DNA of 64,000 nucleotides from an uncultured Bacteroidota bacterium (GTDB lineage Bacteria; Bacteroidota; Bacteroidia; AKYH767-A; OLB10): NCBI GenBank assembly GCA_900696575.1, contig CAADHD010000004.1, positions 1 to 64,000 of the forward strand, read 5' to 3'. Shown piece by piece: positions 26,273 to 35,647 of this stretch (position 1 is its first letter; each line of letters starts with the position of its first letter). The notes under the pieces were generated by a model. It saw only the letters and a program-made list of their open reading frames with translations, ran no database searches and was not told where the DNA came from. The position numbers and the translations under genes were made by a program.

Positions 26273-27799
26273 TTATTCCTGCTTATTCTGCTTTACAGCG
26301 ATTATCCTGTACACTTTCAGATTATTATCTGTTAGCAATGTTTCATATTCGAAACATTCTGTAATGTGTAGATCTGTTGCCGGTTGCGTAACAATTACGT
26401 TGTCCCCTTTTTTCAGTTCAGGATTTTCTTTAATGGTGATATCAATTCCTTTCTCAGCCAGTAAGTATTTATAAAAAAGAAGATGAGCATGATAGCCTTT
26501 GAAAAAGAGAATATACCCGTCAATATCATGTTTCCCTGCAATAGTCTCTTCTAAAAAATAACAGATTCGGTAGGTATCAATATCCCAGCCTGATTCTTTC
26601 GGGAAGTACACTTTATCAATAGTTGCTTGGTACGGATGATAAAACAGAATAAATAGAAAAATATAGGGCAGTACATTGCGGACATAGATGCCCGAAACAA
26701 GATTCGATTTTTTTAAAAGAATAAATATCTGATAAACAAACAAAGCAATCAAAATGGCCATGAATGGAAACATAGGCGCCTCATACCATTCAAGTTTTGT
26801 TTTTGAAAGAGAAATTATAAGTCCATAAGAAACTATAATGATAAAACTGAACCAGGTAATTTTCCGGATGACTGTCTCGCGGCTGAAAACTCCTGCAATC
26901 AAACCGCAGGGCAGCAGCCAGAACCAGTAGGTATAATGATGCTTGCTGAGCATATCATAATAATACCAGATATCGCCCTTATTGTTTTCTCGAACTTCAA
27001 AATATCTTCCCATGATTTCATTATGCCAGACAGCATTAAGGTATCCGGGATTCCATTGTTCACGGATGGCATAATAACCTGCTGCAAGCAGAATGACCCC
27101 CGAAATAGTCAGTAGAAAATTTCGGTTGAACAAATGAGATTTTACTTTCTTCTGAACGATTGCCAGGATAAACAGTCCCGGCAAAAACAATAAGCCATGC
27201 ACGCCTTTGTTCATGATTCCAAGCCAGAGAAACAAACCGGAAAGAAGCAGTTGTTTTCTTGATGGTGATTCAAGATAATTGTAAAAGCTGAAAGCGCCTG
27301 CTGTCAGAAACAGTACCAGCAACGAATCGTAATCACCCGTTCGGGTTACATGTACATTTACATAACCAAAAGAAGTTATGAGTATGAGTGATGCAATAAA
27401 GCCCGGCCAAAAACTGTTAAGCCATCTTCGTATAAACAGCATCAGAAGCATTATTGAAAGAAATCCTGCTAAGGCAGACGGCAATCGTAATCCCAATTTG
27501 CTAACGCCAAATATTTTCATGCAGACTACCTGCAGCCAAATCATCAGCGGAGGTTTGGTGTTCCACAGGTCGGGAGTACCTTCAAAAGTGGTTACCAGCC
27601 AGTTGCCGTTATGATACATTTCATAAGCATTGATGGCAAGGCGCGATTCGTCCCATGTTCGTATAGGTAGCTTTTCAAGATGAATAAACAACGGAATGCT
27701 GACCAGAATAAAAAACAATATGGCCTTAGAATATTTTCTGAACCAATCAGAACTAACTTTTTCAGATAATAAAAATGAATCCTCTTTTAATGATCCCAT
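26273..27799 (-). CDS. ArnT/GT39-like membrane glycosyltransferase
   Basis: A 508-aa integral membrane protein with about 11-12 hydrophobic segments. The first periplasmic loop has the family's acidic motif (RTWDESRLAINAYEMYHNGNW), followed by TPDLWNTKPPLMIWLQ and LGLRLPSALAGFLS, as in PMT_2/GT-83/ArnT-type transferases. These use polyprenyl-phosphate sugars to glycosylate lipids or proteins at the periplasmic face. The target is unknown. Start at 27799; no promoter box of good quality was found. The remains of a T9SS cargo gene lie just upstream on the same strand. Confidence 0.86.
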   Translation of the reverse strand: MGSLKEDSFLLSEKVSSDWFRKYSKAILFFILVSIPLFIHLEKLPIRTWDESRLAINAYEMYHNGNWLVTTFEGTPDLWNTKPPLMIWLQVVCMKIFGVSKLGLRLPSALAGFLSIMLLMLFIRRWLNSFWPGFIASLILITSFGYVNVHVTRTGDYDSLLVLFLTAGAFSFYNYLESPSRKQLLLSGLFLWLGIMNKGVHGLLFLPGLFILAIVQKKVKSHLFNRNFLLTISGVILLAAGYYAIREQWNPGYLNAVWHNEIMGRYFEVRENNKGDIWYYYDMLSKHHYTYWFWLLPCGLIAGVFSRETVIRKITWFSFIIIVSYGLIISLSKTKLEWYEAPMFPFMAILIALFVYQIFILLKKSNLVSGIYVRNVLPYIFLFILFYHPYQATIDKVYFPKESGWDIDTYRICYFLEETIAGKHDIDGYILFFKGYHAHLLFYKYLLAEKGIDITIKENPELKKGDNVIVTQPATDLHITECFEYETLLTDNNLKVYRIIAVKQNKQE

Positions 27800-27910
27800 G
27801 CCTTACTTTTTTAAACAAAAAAAGAAAGTATAAATTCAGAAGTGTGAGGCTGGCAGTCCATATTTGATACGGAGGATGTAACCCGACAAAAAAACAAAAT
27901 TTGCGAACTT

Positions 27911-28138
27911 CTAATATCTGCTGACGACAATTTTTTTTAGTTGCTGAAAACTCTTCTGTTGTTATTGTCATTATATAAATACCGTTGCTCAGAGCGTTGA
28001 CCGGCATAGAGAAAGATTGAGCCTTCGCCCGTGTTCTATAACAAATACGTCCATCCGTATTTTCAATCTGTAATTTACATTCATAATTATCATCACACCT
28101 GATGCTTAAATAAATGAAACAGGAGAAGGAAAAAAGCA
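27911..28138 (-). pseudogene. Frameshifted remnant of a T9SS sorting domain
   Basis: Three pieces in different frames rebuild one sorting domain. A FPSPVS motif (frame ending in TAA at 28109) is followed, after a one-base shift in a T-rich stretch, by a segment with DGRICYRTR, NALSNGIYIMTI and EEFSATKK. A run of eight A residues (27931-27938 on the minus strand) then shifts the frame. With seven A residues the reading would be TKKIVVSRY and a stop at 27911, the normal end of such domains. No matching protein body lies upstream, so the gene is a decayed remnant, or a phase-variable end if only the homopolymer differs. Confidence 0.7.
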
Positions 28139-28339
28139 ACCCCATGATTTGCAATTACAGCAAATAATGCATCACCATTAACAGTAAGTACAGCATAATC
28201 GAATCGCTTTGTTTTGCTAAGCATAAATAGCTGTAAAAATTTGAGTAGCCATCCAGCTGGTCAGGCATGATGATAACCAACATGAAATTTTTCAGGATTC
28301 AATTTCAAGTTGAGGATTGACGAACAAATTCCCCCTCCC

Positions 28340-28347
28340 TACCTTTA
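28340..28347 (+). promoter_or_regulatory. Near-match -7 box TACCTTTA
   Basis: TACCTTTA differs from TAnnTTTG at the last base only and ends 4 nt before the ferredoxin ATG at 28352. It helps decide against the longer frame at 28310. Confidence 0.35.
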
Positions 28348-28351
28348 CCCC

Positions 28352-28678
28352 ATGAAATACCGGCATCATATTTTTATCTGTATCAATGAGCGTAAAAATT
28401 CAGAGCGTAAAAGCTGTGGCGAAGCATGCGGAATGGAATTGGTCAGCGAGTTTAAAAAGCAAATAAAAGAAGCAGGGCTGAATACGGTAATACGCGCACA
28501 GCGGGCCGGTTGCCTTGATGCCTGCGACTACGGGCCTTCGGCAGTGATTTATCCCGAAGGTATTTTTTATGGAGGGCTTACTACGGCTGATGTTACTGAG
28601 ATTGTACAGCAGCACCTTATTAAAGGGAAACCGGTAGAGAGACTTATCATCCGTTTTGATAAAACATCTGCCTCCTGA
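28352..28678 (+). CDS. Thioredoxin-fold 2Fe-2S ferredoxin
   Basis: A 108-aa protein of the (2Fe-2S) ferredoxin group with thioredoxin-like fold. Cysteines are placed as in the family: HHIFICINERK, SCGEACG, then AGCLDACDYGP and YPEGIFYGG. It probably carries electrons in the cytoplasm; the partner is unknown. The gene stops at 28678 and the next starts at 28679, so they are translated as a pair. Confidence 0.9.
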   Translation: MKYRHHIFICINERKNSERKSCGEACGMELVSEFKKQIKEAGLNTVIRAQRAGCLDACDYGPSAVIYPEGIFYGGLTTADVTEIVQQHLIKGKPVERLIIRFDKTSAS

Positions 28679-29002
28679 ATGGAAATTGAAAAGTACCGAC
28701 ACGATCTGGAAGTAATCCGTAACACTGCCCGGCAGGTGGCAAAAGATTTTGAAGCCCATGGTATAGAAATAACGCTGCCTGTTGATGAATTCAGTACGTA
28801 TGAAGTTTTGAAATCGCAACTTATACCAGTCGTTGAAAAACTCATACGTAAAAATCCCGAACAGCTAAGCCAGTTGCTTTACCGTATTGATATTAGCGAA
28901 AAACAAAGTATGGCAGCCGCCAATTCTACTGAGCTTGCTCACTTTATTCTTGAAAGAGAGTTTATTAAAGTAATTACCCGCAAGCTGCTGAGCGAACGTT
29001 AA
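28679..29002 (+). CDS. Conserved helical protein next to a ferredoxin
   Basis: A 107-aa protein predicted to be mostly helical (MEIEKYRHDLEVIRNTARQV ...). I do not recognise a named domain, though the pattern looks like a conserved Bacteroidota protein. It has no signal peptide or Cys. Its start codon immediately follows the ferredoxin stop, which argues for a linked role. Function unknown. Confidence 0.75.
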   Translation: MEIEKYRHDLEVIRNTARQVAKDFEAHGIEITLPVDEFSTYEVLKSQLIPVVEKLIRKNPEQLSQLLYRIDISEKQSMAAANSTELAHFILEREFIKVITRKLLSER

Positions 29003-29057
29003 TTATGTGTGATTAGCTCCCTTCAGCGCAACAGGTAGGCATAGGGTTGCTTTCATC

Positions 29058-29065
29058 TACTTTTG
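29058..29065 (+). promoter_or_regulatory. -7 box TACTTTTG upstream of the MerR/B12 regulator
   Basis: An exact TAnnTTTG match 42 nt before the ATG at 29108. An in-frame TTG at 29063 lies inside the box and is rejected as start. Confidence 0.6.
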
Positions 29066-29107
29066 TCCCTTCCAAACAATAATTACCTCTGGCTGTTATT
29101 CCCGGAT

Positions 29108-29989
29108 ATGAACCGTTTTTCAATAAAAGATGTAGAAGCACTTACCGGCATTAAGTCGCATACCCTCCGCATCTGGGAACAGCGCTACAACATTACCAAA
29201 CCAAAACGCACGGCTACCAACATCCGTTTTTATGATGATGAGGATGTTAAAATGCTGCTTAATGTAGCCATCCTTAACCGTAACGGTTTGAAAATTTCAA
29301 AAATCAATAAGCTGCCGAAACCTGAAATGGATAAGCTGGTGATGGAGGTAGCCTCTAAAAGCGAGTGCATCAACTCTCAGGTTGAAATGCTGGTCAATGC
29401 CATGCTCGACCTGGATGAAATGGCGTTTGAAAAATGTTTATCTCATAACATCATCCGGGTGGGCTTCGAGCAAACAATGTATGAAATTGTTTTTCCTTTT
29501 TTGAGAAGAGTTGGAGTGTTATGGCAGGTGGGAAATATCAACCCTTCGTTCGAGCATTTTTTGTCTAACCTGATCAGGCGCAAAATCATAGTAGCTATTG
29601 ATGCGCTGCCAATACCAACTGATCCGAAAGCCAAAAAATTCCTGCTGTTTCTTCCGCAGAATGAGTTGCATGAATTAAGTCTGTTGTTCGGCAAATACCT
29701 TATCCGTAAAGCCGGATTTAAAACAACATATCTTGGCCAGAATCTTCCTTTGAAACATGCACAGTCAGTTTACCAGTCAAATCATCCCGACTATGTGCTA
29801 ACCGTACTCACAACCCCCATCAGTGGCACTGCACAGAATATGGTGAATGAGCTTGGAAGAATTTTTTCGAATGCCCGCGTTTTTGTAAGCGGATACCAGG
29901 TGGTTCATCAGCATGTAAGCAAACCGGCTAACGTTACTGTGCTTCGAGAAATGACGGATCTTACGCAATTGCTTCCTGCATTAAAATAA
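29108..29989 (+). CDS. CarH/LitR-like MerR-family B12-binding photoreceptor regulator
   Basis: A 293-aa regulator. Residues 1-70 are a MerR winged helix (FSIKDVEALTGIKSHTLRIWEQRY). A four-helix middle domain holds the W-x9-E-H motif of adenosylcobalamin photoreceptors: W139 ... E149-H150 (WQVGNINPSFEH). The C-terminal Rossmann-like B12 domain keeps the lower-ligand position E186-L-H188. In Thermus CarH the Trp caps the adenosyl group and the next residue, His132, ligates cobalt after light; here that residue is Gln140. CarH holds DNA in the dark and releases it in light, which breaks the Co-C bond. Its target is probably its own locus and the next gene; no carotenoid genes are in the window. 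Confidence 0.85.
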   Translation: MNRFSIKDVEALTGIKSHTLRIWEQRYNITKPKRTATNIRFYDDEDVKMLLNVAILNRNGLKISKINKLPKPEMDKLVMEVASKSECINSQVEMLVNAMLDLDEMAFEKCLSHNIIRVGFEQTMYEIVFPFLRRVGVLWQVGNINPSFEHFLSNLIRRKIIVAIDALPIPTDPKAKKFLLFLPQNELHELSLLFGKYLIRKAGFKTTYLGQNLPLKHAQSVYQSNHPDYVLTVLTTPISGTAQNMVNELGRIFSNARVFVSGYQVVHQHVSKPANVTVLREMTDLTQLLPALK

Positions 29990-30030
29990 TTTAGCCGTAA
30001 ACTTTTTTTCACAAAGTATGTTTAGTAATC

Positions 30031-30450
30031 ATGCTTCAGGCAGAGAATACCCTTTATTGGTTCACGCCATTTTTCAAACGCAACGATTTTATCCCATTCG
30101 TTAATTACAGCCGTCAGAAAAATTGTAAAGCCTTTTTCTGCTATGATGTTATCAGGAATCAGGTGTGCATGGATGAATTGCAGTTTTTGAAAAATGAACT
30201 TGCCAAACACGGAGTAATGCTAATTATGATTGAAGGGAGAATAGAAAAGACCGTCCCTTCGGTGGCAAGGGTGCTGAAAGCCGGAAAGGTTGTTTATTCC
30301 AGACCCGAAAATTATCATGAGGTTGAAGCGGTGATGAAAAAAATAGGTAAGGAACTGGAGTTGCATTCCATAACATTTTGTGATCATCCTTCGCATCCTT
30401 ATTCATTTTACAATGGAGGACAGCAACCCGGCATCAGACCTGCTGTCTGA
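30031..30450 (+). CDS. Small protein resembling the N-terminal domain of photolyase/cryptochrome
   Basis: A 139-aa protein. The order of elements fits the alpha/beta antenna domain of photolyases: an opening strand with WF (LYWFTPFFKRND), a second strand CKAFFCYD, a helix DELQFLKNELAKHG, a strand VMLIMIEG, a helix ending VARVLKAG, the strand KVVYSRPENYHEVEAVMKKIG and a final HSITFCDHP. The FAD-binding helical part, about 300 residues, is absent and the rpoD gene follows in opposite orientation. Similarity is weak and by eye only. Being directly after a B12 photoreceptor regulator, whose known relatives often control photolyase genes, adds weight. It starts 41 nt after that gene. Confidence 0.5.
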   Translation: MLQAENTLYWFTPFFKRNDFIPFVNYSRQKNCKAFFCYDVIRNQVCMDELQFLKNELAKHGVMLIMIEGRIEKTVPSVARVLKAGKVVYSRPENYHEVEAVMKKIGKELELHSITFCDHPSHPYSFYNGGQQPGIRPAV

Positions 30451-30475
30451 AAAAAGAAAGGCAGCTTTCGCTGCC
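30450..30475 (-). terminator. Terminator of rpoD
   Basis: The stem GGCAGC/GCTGCC (30460-30465 with 30470-30475) is preceded on the plus strand by A residues, giving a U tract for minus-strand transcripts from rpoD. Confidence 0.75.
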
Positions 30476-30500
30476 ACGTACCATGAAAAAATCAATTTTT

Positions 30501-31367
30501 TTATCCGAGATAGGTTCTCAGAATTTTACTGCGTGACGCATGTTTAAGTCTGCGGATTGCTTTCTCTTTTATCTGCCTGACACGCTCGCGTGTTAAGTCA
30601 ATACGTTCACCTATTTCTTCCAGGGTTAGTGGCGCATGGCCGGAATCCAATCCGAAATAGAGTTTTACTACCTCAGCTTCGCGCGGTGTTAAAGTTCCAA
30701 GTGCACGTTCAATTTCTCTGCGAAGCGAATCAGACATCATCTGCCTTTCGGGTGACGATTCATCCTCGCAAGGAATAAAGTCAAGCAGGCATCCTTCTTC
30801 ATTGGTGCCCATTGGGGCATCTACTGAAACAGGGCGAAGAGATGAATTCATGGTATCTCTTATATCAGCCGTACTGATTTCAAGAATCTGCGCAAGTTCT
30901 TCATTGGTAGGTTCACGCTCAAAATCCTGTTCCAGCTGGCTGAAAGCTTTATTAATTTTGTTGATGTATCCGATTTTATTAAGCGGTAATCTTACTATGC
31001 GTGCCTGTTCGGCCAATGCCTGAAGGATGGACTGCCGGATCCACCATACGGCATAGGAAATGAATTTGAATCCGCGGGTTTCATCAAAACGCTGAGCGGC
31101 TTTAATCAATCCTAAATTTCCTTCGTTAATTAAATCGCCAAGTGTCAAGCCCTGGTTCTGGTATTGTTTGGCAACGGAAACAACAAAACGAAGATTAGCG
31201 CTGGCAAGTTTTTCCAAGGCCAGTTGGTCACCCTGCCTTATTTGCTGGGCAAGACTGGCTTCTTCTTCCGGAGTAATCAATTTAAGCTTCCCGATTTCGC
31301 TGAGGTATTTGTCAAGCGAAGCGGTGTCGCGGTTAGTTACTTGTTTGGTGATCCGTAATTGTCGCAT
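30501..31367 (-). CDS. rpoD: Primary RNA polymerase sigma factor RpoD/SigA
   Basis: A 288-aa sigma-70 of the short Bacteroidota type. Region 1.2 [18 protein letters not shown], region 2 with [34 protein letters not shown] and [15 protein letters not shown], region 3 [11 protein letters not shown] and region 4 ending [21 protein letters not shown]. It recognises the TTTG/TAnnTTTG promoters seen across the window. The 184-nt leader toward gcvP contains a short inverted repeat (TACAGG-GTTT-CCTGTA near 31410). Confidence 0.97.
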   Translation of the reverse strand: MRQLRITKQVTNRDTASLDKYLSEIGKLKLITPEEEASLAQQIRQGDQLALEKLASANLRFVVSVAKQYQNQGLTLGDLINEGNLGLIKAAQRFDETRGFKFISYAVWWIRQSILQALAEQARIVRLPLNKIGYINKINKAFSQLEQDFEREPTNEELAQILEISTADIRDTMNSSLRPVSVDAPMGTNEEGCLLDFIPCEDESSPERQMMSDSLRREIERALGTLTPREAEVVKLYFGLDSGHAPLTLEEIGERIDLTRERVRQIKEKAIRRLKHASRSKILRTYLG

Positions 31368-31551
31368 AATTGTCCTGAAGATTATTTAATAATTGAAACG
31401 AGAGCGCACCTACAGGGTTTCCTGTAATTGCAATAATGAAGTCTTTTTGTAAGGAATGATTGTATTTTGATTAAGAATTATCCATACAGCAGAATCCATG
31501 CTGCTAATGTAAATAAATCCTAATAGAAATAAGTTAATAAATAATCCGGAA

Positions 31552-34431
31552 TCAGTTCGGTTGCATTTCTTTTTCAGCGTAAGCTTCGGCAGGCAGGCAG
31601 GTGCAAATAAGATGACGGTCGCCATAAGCATTGTCAATCCGTTTTACAGAAGGCCAGAATTTATTTTGTTTCAGAAACTCAAGCGGATAAACAGCTTTTG
31701 CACGACTGTAGGGGTATGGCCATTGATCAGCAGCTAATTCTATGGCCGTATGCGGAGAATTAACAAGCACATTATTTTCCCTTAAGGCTGTTCCATTTTC
31801 AATTTCAGCAATTTCTTTACGTATAGAAATCATCACATCGCAAAAGCGGTCAAGCTCTTCTTTGGGTTCGCTTTCCGTAGGTTCTACCATTAAAGTTCCG
31901 GCAACGGGGAATGCTACAGTCGGTGCATGGTAACCATAGTCCATTAATCGTTTGGCAATATCTGTTACTTCAATTCCGGCTGTTTGTTTAAAATGCCTGC
32001 AGTCAAGAATAAGTTCATGAGCTACCCTGCCGTTCTTGCTTTTGTAAAGCACAGGATAATAATTTTCGAGGCGCGACTTAATGTAGTTCGCATTGAGTAT
32101 GGCTAATTCGCTGGCTCTCTTCAGTCCGTGTTTACCCATCATGCGGATATAGCCATAAGAAATAAGCAGAATGCTGGCGCTGCCATAAGGTGCAGCGGAA
32201 AGAGCCGATATGCCTTTTTCTCCTCCGGTTTTCACAATAGGATGAGTAGGGAGATAAGGAGCAAGATGTTTGGCAACTCCGATGGGCCCCATTCCCGGTC
32301 CTCCGCCACCGTGAGGAATAGCAAAGGTTTTATGCAGATTCAGATGACATACATCAGCTCCTATAGTTGCCGGGTTGGTAAGACCAACCTGTGCGTTCAT
32401 GTTTGCTCCATCCATATAAACCTGACCGCCAAATTGATGAACAATGCTTGTGATGTCTTTGATAGATTCTTCATACACTCCATGGGTAGAAGGGTAAGTA
32501 ACCATTAAAACGGCAAGAGAATCTTTGTTGGCTTCTGCCTTTTGCTTTAGATCGTTCACATCTATGTTGCCTGATTCATCGCATTTAACTAAAACGATTT
32601 TCATGCCGGCCATCACTGCGCTTGCAGGATTTGTACCGTGTGCCGAAACCGGAATCAAAGCCACGTTGCGATGCTTCTCATTCCTGTCTTCAAAATATTT
32701 ACTTATTACCATCAGGCCGGCATATTCTCCCTGTGCTCCTGAATTGGGTTGAAGTGAAACCGCATGAAATCCTGTAATGGCAGCAAGATACGCTTCCAGT
32801 TCACGGATGATTTGCTGATAGCCCTGCACCTGATCTAAAGGTTGAAAAGGATGCATGCGCGCAAAGTGATTCCAGCTTAACGGAACCATCTCTGATGTAG
32901 CATTCAATTTCATGGTACACGAGCCTAGCGGAATCATGCTGTGATTCAGGGATAAATCTTTTTTCTCAAGAGAAGCAATGTATCGAAGCATTTCGGTTTC
33001 GGAATGGTGCATATTGAAAACCGGATGTGTCAAAAACGCAGAATTCCTGTTAAGAAGCAAATGATCGTTCGATACCGAAACTCCGTTGCTTCCTGATTTC
33101 TTATTCAATACCGTTTCGAATACTGATACAATATCGTTTACATCTTCGTCAATATCGGCTTCATCGAGCGAAATCATCACAGCATTTTTTTCATAGCGGA
33201 AGTTCATGCGTTTTGCCAGCGCTTCTTTTCTGATTTTTTCAATCTGTGCCTCGTCTGATTCAATGGTAATCGTATCAAAGAAGTGATGATGTTTCAGATT
33301 TAAGCCGAGAGTTTTCAGACGTGAAGCAAGCTGTGCTGTGCGCTGATGAATAATAGTAGCAATTCTTTTTAAACCCTCTGGACCATGATAAACGGCATAC
33401 ATGGATGCCATTACAGCAAGAAGAACCTGGGCAGTGCAGATGTTGGATGTTGCTTTTTCACGTTTAATGTGTTGTTCGCGGGTTTGCAAAGCCATTCGCA
33501 AAGCAGGATTTCCGCTGGCATCAACCGACACACCAATGATGCGGCCGGGAATATCTCTTTTATATTTCTCAAGCGTGGCGAAATAAGCAGCATGCGGTCC
33601 GCCATAACCCATCGGAACGCCAAACCGCTGTGTGCTGCCTACTACAGCTTCAGCACCCCACTCGCCCGGTGGCGTAAGCAATAAGAGGCTCATTATGTCG
33701 GCAGCAGCAACAGTCCTGATGTTTTTTTCTCTCCACTTTTTTACTATGGGTTCATAGTTGATAATCTCTCCGTCTGCAGCGGGATACTGTAAAACCGCTC
33801 CAAAGAAAGTTTCATCAGGAGTATATGTTTTGCAATCATCTATTACAAGTTCAATTCCTAATGGTGCAGATCTTGTTTTTAATACGGCAATGGTTTGTGG
33901 GAAGCAGCGTACATCCACAAAAAATTTATTGGTATTGCTTTTTTCCTGTTCGCGGTGGCGTGTATGAAAGAACATGGCCATGGCTTCGGCAACAGCGGTG
34001 GATTCATCAAGCAAAGAGGCATTGGCTAATGGCAAACCGGTAAGATCGGTTACCATGGTCTGAAAATTAAGTAAAGCCTCCATTCTTCCCTGCGATATTT
34101 CTGCCTGATAGGGAGTATAGGCAGTGTACCATCCGGGATTTTCAAGAATGTTTCTTTGAATCACACCTGGAATGTTGGTGTTGTAATAGCCAATTCCTAT
34201 GTAATTTCTATGAATGATATTTTTATTGGCAACAGAGCGCAAGTGTCTCAGGTATTCTGATTCTGTAAGAGCCTCTGGCAACTCGAATTGCTCACTGCTT
34301 ATACGGATATGGGCAGGAACGGCATTCCCGATAAACTCATCAATGGTGCTGCAGCCAACAGCCTGCAGCATTTCTTTTACCTGTTGTTCATCCGGCCCGT
34401 TATGCCGTGATTCAAAGGTTTGAGGTTTCAT
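31552..34431 (-). CDS. gcvP: Glycine dehydrogenase (decarboxylating), P protein
   Basis: A 959-aa fused P protein of the glycine cleavage system. It decarboxylates glycine with PLP and passes the aminomethyl group to lipoylated H protein. The PLP-lysine loop [20 protein letters not shown] is intact, and the N-terminal [14 protein letters not shown] is typical. Start at 34431 is preferred over a frame extending to 34503: a TACCTTTG box (34455-34462) lies between them. GcvT and GcvH are not in the window. It lies just downstream of a SDR gene on the same strand. Confidence 0.96.
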   Translation of the reverse strand: MKPQTFESRHNGPDEQQVKEMLQAVGCSTIDEFIGNAVPAHIRISSEQFELPEALTESEYLRHLRSVANKNIIHRNYIGIGYYNTNIPGVIQRNILENPGWYTAYTPYQAEISQGRMEALLNFQTMVTDLTGLPLANASLLDESTAVAEAMAMFFHTRHREQEKSNTNKFFVDVRCFPQTIAVLKTRSAPLGIELVIDDCKTYTPDETFFGAVLQYPAADGEIINYEPIVKKWREKNIRTVAAADIMSLLLLTPPGEWGAEAVVGSTQRFGVPMGYGGPHAAYFATLEKYKRDIPGRIIGVSVDASGNPALRMALQTREQHIKREKATSNICTAQVLLAVMASMYAVYHGPEGLKRIATIIHQRTAQLASRLKTLGLNLKHHHFFDTITIESDEAQIEKIRKEALAKRMNFRYEKNAVMISLDEADIDEDVNDIVSVFETVLNKKSGSNGVSVSNDHLLLNRNSAFLTHPVFNMHHSETEMLRYIASLEKKDLSLNHSMIPLGSCTMKLNATSEMVPLSWNHFARMHPFQPLDQVQGYQQIIRELEAYLAAITGFHAVSLQPNSGAQGEYAGLMVISKYFEDRNEKHRNVALIPVSAHGTNPASAVMAGMKIVLVKCDESGNIDVNDLKQKAEANKDSLAVLMVTYPSTHGVYEESIKDITSIVHQFGGQVYMDGANMNAQVGLTNPATIGADVCHLNLHKTFAIPHGGGGPGMGPIGVAKHLAPYLPTHPIVKTGGEKGISALSAAPYGSASILLISYGYIRMMGKHGLKRASELAILNANYIKSRLENYYPVLYKSKNGRVAHELILDCRHFKQTAGIEVTDIAKRLMDYGYHAPTVAFPVAGTLMVEPTESEPKEELDRFCDVMISIRKEIAEIENGTALRENNVLVNSPHTAIELAADQWPYPYSRAKAVYPLEFLKQNKFWPSVKRIDNAYGDRHLICTCLPAEAYAEKEMQPN

Positions 34432-34454
34432 AAGATGTATGGATAAAAGGATGG

Positions 34455-34462
34455 CAAAGGTA
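34455..34462 (-). promoter_or_regulatory. -7 box TACCTTTG upstream of gcvP
   Basis: CAAAGGTA on the plus strand is an exact TAnnTTTG box for the minus strand, 23 nt before the gcvP ATG. Confidence 0.6.
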
Positions 34463-34506
34463 ATGGAATCAGTTGTGCGGGCAAGGGAGAAACCCTCTCC
34501 CAAAAA

Positions 34507-35295
34507 CTATAAAGAACCGGTCCGTCCGCCATCTACCGGCAGGTTGATACCGGTAATGTAACCTGCTGCAGGAGTAGCCAAAAAAGCGACTGCATTGGCT
34601 ATTTCTTCGGCTTCGCCAAAACGATTGGCAGGTATTTCGTTAATCATTTCACGGGCTGCTTCATTAAATGATTTGCCCGATTTGCGGGCCTTGTCTTCTA
34701 TGATTTGGGTAAGGCGTGCCGTATTGGTGGCTCCGGGCAAAACGTTGTTTACAGTTATCCCAAAGCGTGCCGTTTCTCCGGCCAATGTTTTAGCCCAGTT
34801 GGCTACTGCTGCTCGAATGGTGTTTGATACCCCCAGGCCTTTTAACGGTTGTTTTACAGAAGTAGAAATGATATTGATGATTCTTCCATAATGTGATGTC
34901 TTCATTCCTTCAAGGCATGCTATTGTAATTAAGTGATTGCATACCAGATGAACCTCAAATGCAGATCGGAACTCATCTACCTGAGCATTCAGAATTGGTC
35001 CGGCTTTCGGGCCGCCTGTATTGTTTACAAGAATATGAATAGTTCCTCTTAGTGAAATTTCTTTTTTAACCTTTTCACTTACCTCATCAGGTTTATTGAA
35101 ATCGGCACAGATCCAGGAATGTTTTTGCTTTCCGTCATTGTACAATTCTTTAACAACCTGTTGCAAAACCATTTCATCTCGGGCTAATAAAATTACATCA
35201 GCCCCCAAAATCGCCAATTGACGGGCTACAGCACGGCCTATGCCCTGTGTGCTGCCACATACCAACGCACGTTTGCTTTGAAGATCAAGATTCAT
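34507..35295 (-). CDS. SDR-family protein without the usual catalytic Tyr-Lys pair
   Basis: A 262-aa short-chain dehydrogenase/reductase fold: nucleotide motif CGSTQGIGRAVA, ILVNNTGG, IISTS (Ser position) and VNNVLPG. The expected Y-x3-K is replaced: the aligned stretch reads SNTIRAAVANWAK, with Ser for Tyr and Arg for Lys. A known subgroup of FabG-like SDRs also lacks the standard tetrad. It may bind NAD(P) without normal reduction, or use other residues. Start at 35295 (MNLDLQSKRALVCG). It is divergent from the two-gene unit that ends in HAAO; a link to kynurenine breakdown is possible but unproven. Confidence 0.85.
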   Translation of the reverse strand: MNLDLQSKRALVCGSTQGIGRAVARQLAILGADVILLARDEMVLQQVVKELYNDGKQKHSWICADFNKPDEVSEKVKKEISLRGTIHILVNNTGGPKAGPILNAQVDEFRSAFEVHLVCNHLITIACLEGMKTSHYGRIINIISTSVKQPLKGLGVSNTIRAAVANWAKTLAGETARFGITVNNVLPGATNTARLTQIIEDKARKSGKSFNEAAREMINEIPANRFGEAEEIANAVAFLATPAAGYITGINLPVDGGRTGSL

Positions 35296-35323
35296 AGTAA
35301 ACCTGTGCAAAGCAATAATTTTC

Positions 35324-35331
35324 TACTTTTG
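35324..35331 (+). promoter_or_regulatory. -7 box TACTTTTG before the helical-protein/HAAO unit
   Basis: An exact TAnnTTTG match 35 nt before the ATG at 35367. It probably drives both the small helical protein and HAAO. Confidence 0.62.
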
Positions 35332-35366
35332 AAACTGTATTTAAAACAGAAAACTTATTAATAATT

Positions 35367-35642
35367 ATGAATGAATTAGTCAAAGAAATCAGCCTGAAAG
35401 CAGGCATTACAGAAGAACAGGCAGCCAAAGCTGCCCTAACAGTTTCTGATTATTTGAAAGCCCGAACACCACATTTGATGCATGAGCAGCTGGAAGTAAT
35501 TCTCAATGGAGGCACCTTAAGCGATGCATTTAAAAAGAAATTGGAAACCCTGCGCGAAGATGTGGAAGATGCAGCGCGCAACTTTGGAAAGAAGGCAGAA
35601 GAGTTCGCTTCGGATATTAAAAAGAAATTTCAAAAACAATAA
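35367..35642 (+). CDS. Small helical protein cotranscribed with HAAO
   Basis: A 91-aa protein, mostly helical, with a C-terminal Lys-rich tail (KKKFQKQ). The N-terminus (VKEISLKAGITEEQAAKAALTV) looks like the DUF2267/DUF2780-type small helical families, but I cannot assign it firmly. It has no signal peptide. It ends 5 nt before the HAAO start. Function unknown. Confidence 0.75.
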   Translation: MNELVKEISLKAGITEEQAAKAALTVSDYLKARTPHLMHEQLEVILNGGTLSDAFKKKLETLREDVEDAARNFGKKAEEFASDIKKKFQKQ

Positions 35643-35647
35643 TTCCT

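Noticed and set aside
28155-28268. A 37-aa minus frame with a hydrophobic end (MPDQLDGYSNF...)
   Set aside because: It lies in the decayed region behind the T9SS remnant, has no promoter box and no recognisable homology.
31409-31424. Short hairpin TACAGG-GTTT-CCTGTA in the region between rpoD and gcvP
   Set aside because: The stem is weak and lacks a T tract; it could be chance, so it is not listed as a terminator or riboswitch.
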